Part shown: in pieces, positions 7,695 to 12,712 of the stretch
Position numbering within the stretch: position 1 is the first letter of the stretch
Layout of the letters: every line of letters starts with the position of its first letter
Origin: Clostridiaceae bacterium
Lineage (GTDB): Bacteria > Bacillota > Clostridia > DSM-8532
Reading direction: 5' to 3'
Assembly (NCBI GenBank): GCA_025361665.1
Contig: JANYKF010000070.1
Location: forward strand, 1-12,712
DNA: 12,712 nucleotides
The notes under the pieces: generated by a model
What the model saw: the letters and a program-made list of their open reading frames with translations, nothing else
Database searches by the model: none
Told to the model about the DNA's origin: nothing
Position numbers and translations under genes: made by a program

Positions 7695-7763
7695 AGATTT
7701 GACCTTTCACATTATCTCTCTTGCCGCACGGACCCTGCAACACTTTGTGCAAGGCATGCCAAT

Positions 7764-7791
7764 ATTGTGTGACAATGTTACAATCATTCAA
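7764..7791 (-). promoter_or_regulatory. Candidate promoter with overlapping palindrome for the dsrE2-tusA operon
   Basis: On the minus strand TTGAAT (7791-7786) and CACAAT (7769-7764) are 16 bases apart, about 70 bases before the first gene of the operon. Between and over them lies a 15-bp imperfect palindrome at 7768-7782, TGTGACAATGTTACA, matching its reverse complement at 12 of 15 positions. A repressor bound there would block the promoter. I cannot name the regulator; it does not fit the FNR consensus TTGAT-N4-ATCAA, and only loosely resembles Rex or CRP half-sites. Confidence 0.4.
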
Positions 7792-7893
7792 GGGAATTTG
7801 CATTGGAATACCCATGCAGCCTCAGCGCGACACATGCATTCAGTCAGATGCGGCTTTGATGCATTTACTTGCATTCACTCAGGGAACCGGCGA

Positions 7894-8775
7894 TCAATGG
7901 CTGACAAGCAGCTGATCCAGCATATCCTGCCTTGCCGGAACATATTCAATCGGAATGTTGGCCTTCATGATGCGTGTCAATTCCAGAATGTCGAACATGG
8001 CTTCGGTGACTTCCGGATCAAGGGAAATCTCCCGCAATGTCTCTCCCACCACTTCGAGGCGGATGGCCGCAGCCTTTGCGAAATCAACGGCCGCCTCCTT
8101 TTCCGCCGTACTGGCGATGATGCTGACCTGGTTCATCCCGTCCTGCTTGATGGCGGAGGTGACCTGCCTCAGGCGGTTGACCACCTTGCTTTCAATCTGG
8201 CGGATCATTTCCATGTCTCTGAAATGCACTTTCCTGACATAGCAGGAACCCAGCATGTATCCCCATTCCTGGGATTTCGAGGAGACTTCGAGCCGGACGA
8301 CCTGGCTCATGGAATGACGATCGCTCATCATCTTGTCCAACGGCATGTTGCTCAGGCTGCGAACCGTGGAGTTCCCGACATTCGCCGCCAGGGACCCCCT
8401 CGGATCGGAATTCTTGAAGATATACGAGATGGAATTGCTGATGTACATCTCGTACCAGATGCCGATGCCCATGGGCGCGCCTTCTTCTGAATTGACCGTC
8501 TGGCTGCGCAGGTACTCCTGATCCATTTTCATGTCGAGAATATACCGGCGGCCGATCCAGTTCACGAAAAGCGCCCTCCAGCCCAGGCGGAACAAGAGGA
8601 TATGCAGCCCGGGCTCGTCAATCTGGCCGACAATGTTGCCGAAAAGCACGTAGACGATGGATTGCTTTTCCTGGACAATGGCGTAGAAACCAAAGAAACG
8701 CAGAATGGAAAATACAATCGGCAAACCGATGGTCAAACCGAAAAAGACCAATATGGCAGCCACATAATCACTCAT
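7894..8775 (-). CDS. SPFH/Band-7 domain membrane protein (second of pair)
   Basis: This is a 293-residue membrane-anchored protein of the SPFH (stomatin/prohibitin/flotillin/HflK-C) superfamily, whose members form large ring or raft-like assemblies and often modulate membrane proteases or transporters. A hydrophobic anchor occupies residues 5-35. The SPFH core follows from about 36 to 215 (EKQSIVYVLFGNIVGQIDEPGLH; WGYMLGSCYVRKVHF), and residues 190-250 are helical and Ala/Glu-rich. The C-terminus is shorter than in classical HflC. Its ATG overlaps the stop codon of the preceding gene (ATGA at 8775-8772) and has an AGGAGGG ribosome binding site, so translation is probably coupled and the two products are likely subunits of one assembly. 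No FtsH or NfeD gene is in the window. Confidence 0.85.
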   Translation of the reverse strand: MSDYVAAILVFFGLTIGLPIVFSILRFFGFYAIVQEKQSIVYVLFGNIVGQIDEPGLHILLFRLGWRALFVNWIGRRYILDMKMDQEYLRSQTVNSEEGAPMGIGIWYEMYISNSISYIFKNSDPRGSLAANVGNSTVRSLSNMPLDKMMSDRHSMSQVVRLEVSSKSQEWGYMLGSCYVRKVHFRDMEMIRQIESKVVNRLRQVTSAIKQDGMNQVSIIASTAEKEAAVDFAKAAAIRLEVVGETLREISLDPEVTEAMFDILELTRIMKANIPIEYVPARQDMLDQLLVSH

Positions 8776-9761
8776 CGGCTTTCCCTCCTGATGATCCGCT
8801 TTGTCTGATCCAGCAGCCCCAGGCGGATATTCCGGATGTATAAATCCATGACATGCTTTCCGCCTTGCTTCTTCAGTTCGTTCAGCTGATTCGTGATGTG
8901 CTTGAGGCCCTCCACTTCCCCCTGTGCCTTCAGCGTTTCAATTTCCACGGCCTTGTTGGACTGGACGATGCGCTGATCGGCCGAGGCCTGCGCCAGGCTG
9001 ATGTCGGAAGAAACCTGGTTGTGCGCGGTGTTGATGGCCGCAAGCGCGGATTCGACCTCCTGCGGCGGGTCGATCCCCGTGATCAGGGACGCCTCCAGGA
9101 CAACCCCGTATCTCGCGGCCGACACGCTGCATTCCCTGTCCATGTGGTCATTGATGTCCCGCAGGTTTTTGCGCAGGTCGTTGATGGAAATCCCCTGCGC
9201 AATGGAAGAACCAACCCCGGGCGGCAGCTCATCCGATTTTTTTGGGGCCTCGAAATTGGCTATTCTTTCTCTCAGAACCGACACGAAATAGCCCATGACA
9301 TGGGCCAACGGGTTTTTGATGGCGAAAATGTAGGCGTATAGGTTCTTTTCGGAAACACGGTACCGTATCTGGCCAGTAAGCCCGATGTTCAGCTGATCCT
9401 TCGTGACTGCCTCCAATACGGTATTGTTCCTGTTTGCGCTTCTGTCCGTGGGGTCATAGGCCATATTGACGGTCTGCGTGGCAATGGACACCTTGTAGAT
9501 CGTCTCCCACGGCCACTTGAAATACGGGCCTCCGGGAAGGATCACGCGGACCTGCGGGTACTTGTACCGTTCGATTTCATCTCCGGACAGATTCTGCGAG
9601 ATCGGATCATCCAATGTCGTTTTTCCGCGAATGCGCTGCGCCCTTCCGAAAATGGTTTTCACGGCACGCTGATTTTGGTTGATCGTGTAAAAGCCTCTCA
9701 GGACAAAGACAATCACAAACCAGGCCAGGACTCCGTAATAGAAACCGACTGGAATCGCCAT
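8772..9761 (-). CDS. SPFH/Band-7 domain membrane protein (first of pair)
   Basis: This 329-residue paralogue of the following gene has an N-terminal membrane helix at residues 6-24. The SPFH core spans about 26-235 (YTINQNQRAVKTIFGRAQRI; PGGPYFKWPWETIYKVSIATQ; AARYGVVLEASLITGIDPPQEV), and a coiled-coil segment covers roughly 236-300 (AHNQVSSDISLAQASADQRIVQSNKAVEIETLKAQGEVEGL). IDPPQEV followed by Ala-rich coiled coil is typical of HflK/slipin/prohibitin-type proteins. The ATG at 9761 has AAGGAGG upstream. It and the ATGA-overlapping partner resemble an HflK/HflC-like pair in arrangement, but they are not clearly orthologous to those, so I give no symbol. The coiled coil suggests oligomerisation. 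Confidence 0.88.
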   Translation of the reverse strand: MAIPVGFYYGVLAWFVIVFVLRGFYTINQNQRAVKTIFGRAQRIRGKTTLDDPISQNLSGDEIERYKYPQVRVILPGGPYFKWPWETIYKVSIATQTVNMAYDPTDRSANRNNTVLEAVTKDQLNIGLTGQIRYRVSEKNLYAYIFAIKNPLAHVMGYFVSVLRERIANFEAPKKSDELPPGVGSSIAQGISINDLRKNLRDINDHMDRECSVSAARYGVVLEASLITGIDPPQEVESALAAINTAHNQVSSDISLAQASADQRIVQSNKAVEIETLKAQGEVEGLKHITNQLNELKKQGGKHVMDLYIRNIRLGLLDQTKRIIRRESR

Positions 9762-9841
9762 TCCTTTTTCCTCCTTGCATCCGACTGGGAATGATGTGTC
9801 ATGATGACCTCCCGAAAAATCATTTGGCAGCTTCGACGCGA

Positions 9842-10360
9842 TCAGGCCAGGCGTTCGGCCAAATACTTGTCCACTGTTTCCTTACCCAACTCCGGCCATG
9901 TTTCCAACAACCCTGCCCGAATCACGTCAAGATATTTTTCAGAAGGGGGATTGGGTGCCAGCATACCCGGCGCGGTGAACGTGCAGACCGGGTACTTGCC
10001 GCGGGTTCCGAGAACCAACTCATGCTTGTACCAGCCATTGAGGTTTTTCCCGCACTCCATGAACCTGATTTCTTCATACTGCGCCCGCGAAATCAGATAG
10101 GCGCGGCCGAGAGTCATCGCTGAGCCGTCCTCTTTGGGATTGATGAACGCCAACCCCTTGTCATCCCACTTTGGCGAGGATTTCGCGAAATAAAGCCGAT
10201 GGGGGATCCTGTAGGGCATGCTGTCGCGCGGGGCTGTGCTGTCCGTGCACCGTTTGACATATCTCATGAACCGTTCCCGGCTCAAATTGGTTCCATAGCA
10301 GGCGTACCAGACAAGATCGTTCTTCTTCATCTCAGCCCAGGATTCGATTGCCTTGTTCAA
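9842..10360 (-). CDS. Gamma-glutamylcyclotransferase-fold protein (AIG2-like)
   Basis: This 172-residue cytoplasmic protein has the glycine-containing N-terminal motif VWYACYGTNLSRERF at about 17-31, corresponding to the YGSN substrate loop of gamma-glutamylcyclotransferase-like folds. GRAYLISRAQYEEI and a late TFTAPGMLAPNPPSEKYL segment match a bacterial branch often mis-annotated as histone deacetylase. The loop has Thr in place of the usual Ser. E97 and E102 are candidate catalytic acids. The best start is TTG at 10360, with AAGGAGG at 8-base spacing, only 38 bases after the stop of the TIM-barrel gene; ATG at 10330 has a weak signal, and the open frame further upstream would overlap that gene. 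The reaction is not certain. Confidence 0.75.
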   Translation of the reverse strand: MNKAIESWAEMKKNDLVWYACYGTNLSRERFMRYVKRCTDSTAPRDSMPYRIPHRLYFAKSSPKWDDKGLAFINPKEDGSAMTLGRAYLISRAQYEEIRFMECGKNLNGWYKHELVLGTRGKYPVCTFTAPGMLAPNPPSEKYLDVIRAGLLETWPELGKETVDKYLAERLA

Positions 10361-10398
10361 GGATGTGTCCTCCTTCAAGCTCCATGGCGGATCCTCTT

Positions 10399-11298
10399 CT
10401 ACAGCACCGGCAGGTACCGGGTCAACATGGCGATTGTGCGTTTGATGCCATCCGGCTGGTCGCCTGTCTGTCCTTCGAATTCCACGGAATACCATCCGTC
10501 ATAGTGGTGTTTCTTCGCAATTCCCATGCATTTGTCGAAGTCGAATTTGTCCTGTTCGCCCCGATCGTTGAAATCATAGGTTTTGGCATGGACCAGGACC
10601 GGGCTGAGGGAAAAAATCTTTTCCAGCGCCTCGTAGCGGATCTCATCGCTGAAATTGCCGAAATCCGGACAAATGCGGAAATTCGGGTGATCCACCATCT
10701 CGAAGAGCTTGAGGATGTTGTCCGGATCCGCCGACATGCCCCCATGGTTTTCAAGCACCAGCACCACGTTTTTCAAGGCGGCATATTCAGCCAGTTCACG
10801 ATAGGACGCAGCGGTGATCTGCAAATCGAATACCCCTTCCGGCTGGCTGCCGGTGTTCACGCGGGCGCCGCTGCTGCCAAGGACGGAAGCGACGTCAATC
10901 CACATTTTGATGACGGCCAAATCTTCCTTGCGCTTCTCCTCATCCAGTTGTGAGATGTTCCCGTAATCGATGGGCATGTTGAGCACCCTGATGTCGTATT
11001 TCTTCAGCGTGTCCTTCACTTCGTCAAGGTTCGACGGCATTGTGCGGCTGAGCGCCCCCATCGATTCCATGAACATTCCGCCGGCCATCTTCCGCTCTTC
11101 CGGGTCCTTGGAACCAAACAGGCTGGCTGCCCTGGCCACGTTCGCCACCTCGCCCGGCATGCTCGGAATCATCCAGTGGACGGTCTCGATGCCATCCACG
11201 CCGAATTCCTCCCTGGCTGCGCGGATGAAGGACACCATGTCCATCTCTCCCTTGAAAAACGCACGGTTCATGCTCCAGCTCGATACTGCTATTCGCAT
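10399..11298 (-). CDS. Sugar phosphate isomerase/epimerase-like TIM-barrel protein
   Basis: This is a 299-residue cytoplasmic protein of the xylose isomerase-like TIM-barrel superfamily (AP endonuclease 2 fold), whose members isomerise or epimerise sugars or related polyols using a divalent metal. Strand ends carry the expected metal ligands: E183 in VLENHGG, D212 in CPDFGN, H237 in VHAKTYD and E273 in SVEFEG. There is also GIETVHW near residue 37. An insertion of about 50 residues (47-95) rich in Met and Ser follows the second strand. The ATG at 11298 has AGAGGG at about 6-base spacing; the frame is open up to 11445 but that region is the structured repeat, so it is probably leader. It heads the minus-strand run through the two SPFH genes. 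The substrate is unknown. Confidence 0.87.
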   Translation of the reverse strand: MRIAVSSWSMNRAFFKGEMDMVSFIRAAREEFGVDGIETVHWMIPSMPGEVANVARAASLFGSKDPEERKMAGGMFMESMGALSRTMPSNLDEVKDTLKKYDIRVLNMPIDYGNISQLDEEKRKEDLAVIKMWIDVASVLGSSGARVNTGSQPEGVFDLQITAASYRELAEYAALKNVVLVLENHGGMSADPDNILKLFEMVDHPNFRICPDFGNFSDEIRYEALEKIFSLSPVLVHAKTYDFNDRGEQDKFDFDKCMGIAKKHHYDGWYSVEFEGQTGDQPDGIKRTIAMLTRYLPVL

Positions 11299-11310
11299 CG
11301 CAATCCCTCT

Positions 11311-11405
11311 TTCTATCCTGAAATGCGCAGTTTGGGTAGTGAAAATGCAACAAATCATGAACGCATTTTCATGGCTTGCTGGTGATTCACCGCGAAGCAT
11401 ATGCA
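11311..11405 (-). ncRNA. Structured leader element copy A, before the TIM-barrel gene
   Basis: On the minus strand this copy begins with the tag GCTTCGCGGTGAATCACC and ends with CAGGATAGAA, just before the AGAGGG ribosome binding site. The 5' arm CCATGAAAATGCG (11374-11362) can pair either with GCATTTTC (11348-11341) in a short perfect 8-bp hairpin, or with CGCATTTCAGG (11327-11317) in a longer bulged stem. The two foldings exclude each other, as in regulatory leaders. About 75 percent of positions match copy B in inverted orientation. Calling it RNA is inference. Confidence 0.5.
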
Positions 11406-11486
11406 GTCTTCCCCGGAATATCGCATCCGGAACGGATTCTGGCAATGAATCACGGCAAAGCCGTCTTCCCAGTCGAAACCCTCTCC

Positions 11487-11516
11487 ATTATATGTTTCCT
11501 TCCAACAGACAATCAA
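11487..11516 (-). promoter_or_regulatory. Candidate leftward promoter for the TIM-barrel/SPFH genes
   Basis: On the minus strand TTGATT (11516-11511) and a perfect TATAAT (11492-11487) are separated by 18 bases. Transcription would start near 11480 and give a leader of about 180 nt that contains copy A of the structured element before the start codon at 11298. Confidence 0.5.
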
Positions 11517-11540
11517 GGGGTACCGGAAAACAGCCCCGGT

Positions 11541-11569
11541 TTGACACTCCTCAAGCGGTTTGCTATCCT
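11541..11569 (+). promoter_or_regulatory. Candidate rightward promoter for the thioesterase gene
   Basis: A perfect TTGACA (11541-11546) and TATCCT (11564-11569) are separated by 17 bases. Transcription would start near 11576, inside one arm of the long inverted repeat of copy C, and would give a leader of about 245 nt running through copies C (antisense) and B. Confidence 0.55.
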
Positions 11570-11655
11570 GTATTTGTGCTGTTGGTGTACAATTTTCGCT
11601 GAGCATGGGGCACAAATACAGGTCTTCCTGGTGATTCGCCGCGAAGCATGTAAAG
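11553..11655 (-). ncRNA. Structured element copy C, centre of the intergenic region
   Basis: This copy points the same way as copy A. It begins with GCTTCGCGGCGAATCACC on the minus strand and ends with CAGGATAGCAAA. Its stem is a perfect 13-bp inverted repeat, CCTGTATTTGTGC (plus 11567-11579) and GCACAAATACAGG (plus 11610-11622), around a 30-base loop. The stem sequence differs from that of copies A and B although the position of the stem relative to the conserved ends is the same. The inverted repeat also overlaps the -10 of the rightward promoter, so it could instead be an operator. Confidence 0.5.
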
Positions 11656-11721
11656 TCTGACATGAAGGTTGCAGTCGGCAGGAGAAAAGTCAAACGGCGC
11701 TTGTCCTGGCGCGTGCATACC

Positions 11722-11812
11722 ATAGGTGCTTCGCCCCGTACACAAGCAAGCCATGAAAATGCGCTCATGATTGATTGGGTTTTCACGACCCGAACAGCGC
11801 TTTTTCAGGGGG
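11722..11812 (+). ncRNA. Structured leader element copy B, before the thioesterase gene
   Basis: This copy is inverted relative to A and C. It shares the run GCAAGCCATGAAAATGCG, then CTCATGATT, and the end TTTTCAGG with copy A. The arms CCATGAAAATGCGC (11751-11764) and GCGCTTTTTCAGG (11797-11809) form a stem with one mismatch and one bulge. The last three bases of the 3' arm are part of the AGGGGG ribosome binding site of the thioesterase gene, so folding could hide the start signal. The conserved 5' tag is more diverged here. Confidence 0.5.
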
Positions 11813-11821
11813 AAAGACGGA

Positions 11822-12586
11822 ATGATGGAAGGCAGCCTGGTTGAAAAGGACCACATCTATGAAATGGAGATTGAAGTTTCGGATTTGGACGAAAACAGCC
11901 TTCTAAAGCCATATGCCTATCAGGCGCTGTTCGCGCGCCTGGCTGAGAAGCATCTGAACCTGCTGAACCTGAACGTGGACATGACCCTGGCGCACGACCT
12001 GGCCTGGGCATTGGTGTCCATGTCGCTCGAATTTCCAAGACCTGTGAAGTCGTGCATGCACCTGTTCGCCACGACATGGCATTCCCAGCGGAAAGGCCCT
12101 TATTTCCGCCGCGAGCTGGTATTCCGGAACGGGGATGGAGATGTGATGTTTCATGGTTCCACCTTTTCCGTCTTGCTGGATCTCGGGAAGCGGTCCGTTT
12201 ATCGGAAGAAGGAATTGCCTTTCCACGTGCATGACCCGATTGAAGAATTCACCATTGACGCCTTTCCAACCGCCAGGTCCCAATCCTCGTATGAATTGGT
12301 GGAACGGCGCACGGTACGGAACAGCCACATCGACCCCCTCGGTCACGTGAACAATTGCCGTTACGGTGAATTTGCCCACGATGCCCTTTCCGAGGAGGAA
12401 TGCCGGGATCTGCGCCATCTTCGCCGGATGGACATCCATTTCGTTTCGGAACTCAGAAAGGGAGACGTGTTTTCCATATGGAAGGCATGCGAGGGGCAGG
12501 ATGCATCCAGGCAGACCCTGATCCGCGGGAGGAATGACGGGACCGATGCCGTTTCTTTCGATGTCATCCTGACGTTTTCTTCCTGA
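11822..12586 (+). CDS. Acyl-ACP thioesterase
   Basis: This 254-residue cytoplasmic enzyme is predicted to hydrolyse acyl-acyl carrier protein and so set the chain length of released fatty acids. It has the double hotdog layout of the FatA/FatB-like family. The first domain (about 10-135) contains YQALFARLAEKHLN and the TTWHS / RRELVFRNGDGDVMFHGSTFSVLLDLGKR region. The second (about 155-250) has HIDPLGHVNNCRYGEFAHDAL with the active-site pattern around D171, H175 and N177. The length is typical of bacterial members. ATG codons occur at 11822 and 11825; AGGGGG about 10 bases upstream serves as ribosome binding site. Upstream in-frame codons from 11771 belong to the structured leader. The gene is divergent from the TIM-barrel gene. 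Confidence 0.85.
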   Translation: MMEGSLVEKDHIYEMEIEVSDLDENSLLKPYAYQALFARLAEKHLNLLNLNVDMTLAHDLAWALVSMSLEFPRPVKSCMHLFATTWHSQRKGPYFRRELVFRNGDGDVMFHGSTFSVLLDLGKRSVYRKKELPFHVHDPIEEFTIDAFPTARSQSSYELVERRTVRNSHIDPLGHVNNCRYGEFAHDALSEEECRDLRHLRRMDIHFVSELRKGDVFSIWKACEGQDASRQTLIRGRNDGTDAVSFDVILTFSS

Positions 12587-12666
12587 GATTTTCAACCTCA
12601 TGAGCAGTCTGGAAATATGATAAAATGCCATTGAGCATCGGCTTGCCGGGCGGAAAGGAATACCGA

Positions 12667-12712
12667 TTGATGAACGGTTACACGGGACGCATCGCAAAAT
12701 GGTTCAGTCCAA
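12667..12712 (+). CDS. Start of a further gene, cut by the window end
   Basis: A frame opens with ATG at 12670 (or TTG at 12667) after AAAGGAA and reads MNGYTGRIAKWFSP before the window ends. The opening M-x-G-Y-x-G-[RK]-I resembles the N-terminus of tungsten- or molybdenum-containing aldehyde:ferredoxin oxidoreductases, but fourteen residues are too few to be sure. The preceding 80 bases contain TATGATAAAAT (12616-12626), a possible -10 region without a clear -35. Confidence 0.4.
   Translation, partial: MMNGYTGRIAKWFSP

Larger units (their letters stand above)
11299..11821. other. Divergent intergenic region with three structured repeat copies
   Basis: This 523-base region separates the TIM-barrel gene (minus) from the thioesterase gene (plus). 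It holds two promoter-like sequences back to back near its centre and three copies of one element, two pointing left and one pointing right; each is described separately. It also has a small perfect hairpin ACGGC-AAA-GCCGT at 11452-11464. Confidence 0.85.

Noticed and set aside
7768..7782. FNR or CRP binding site
   Set aside because: The sequence lacks the TTGAT-N4-ATCAA or TGTGA-N6-TCACA arrangement; only partial half-site similarity exists.
7510..8490. Plus-strand open frame of 326 codons
   Set aside because: It spans the antisense of dsrE2-like and SPFH genes and the promoter gap, with no recognisable domain or ribosome binding site.
11311..11812. Invertible promoter segment or transposon bounded by inverted copies A and B
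   Set aside because: The copies are only about 75-80 percent identical, there is no recombinase or transposase nearby, no clear target duplication was found, and copy C lies inside in one orientation. A repeated leader element explains it better.

Overview
The window comes from a bacterium of moderate GC content with strong AAGGAGG-type ribosome binding sites and tightly packed genes. The gene set (a heterodisulfide-reductase-like iron-sulfur protein, a membrane cytochrome b, TusA and DsrE2 sulfur carriers, and possibly the first codons of an aldehyde:ferredoxin oxidoreductase) points to an anaerobe with thiol/sulfur-linked electron transfer. I cannot assign a phylum from the sequence alone. 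No tRNA, rRNA, transposase, integrase or CRISPR array is visible.

Left end (1-1035, minus strand): a lipoprotein with a nine-fold S-P-V hexapeptide linker and a C-terminal domain that reads as a bacterial EndoU-type RNase. It is followed by the start of a second gene that runs off the window and is, by position, a candidate immunity protein. The junction consists of three 30-bp tandem repeats, each carrying a ribosome binding site and a start codon (TTG, GTG, ATG) in one frame. Next on the plus strand come an AEC-family permease (1283-2245) and a SpoU/TrmH-family RNA methyltransferase (2320-3144). A mostly empty stretch (3145-3732) with degenerate repeats follows, then an aldo/keto reductase (3733-4578).

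Centre (4618-7694, minus strand): a four-gene operon, dsrE2-like, tusA-like, NarI/DsrM-like cytochrome b, HdrD/DsrK-like Fe-S protein. It looks like a sulfur-carrier module coupled to a membrane disulfide/persulfide redox enzyme. A palindrome overlaps its candidate promoter. Upstream lie two SPFH/Band-7 membrane proteins overlapping by ATGA (7894-9761), a gamma-glutamylcyclotransferase-fold protein with a probable TTG start (9842-10360), and a TIM-barrel sugar-phosphate isomerase/epimerase-like protein (10399-11298). These four are probably one transcription unit.

Right end: an acyl-ACP thioesterase (11822-12586, plus) diverges from the TIM-barrel gene across a 523-bp intergenic region, and the window ends in the first codons of another gene. 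That intergenic region is the most unusual part. Two back-to-back promoter-like sequences lie in its middle. Three copies of a roughly 95-nt element surround them, one immediately before each of the two flanking genes, in opposite orientations. Each copy can fold into a long stem whose sequence differs while pairing is largely kept. It looks like an undescribed structured leader or repeat family.

A recurring theme is short imperfect duplication at gene edges: 30-bp, 18-bp, 34-bp, about 45-bp and another 34-bp repeat within the first 4.7 kb.
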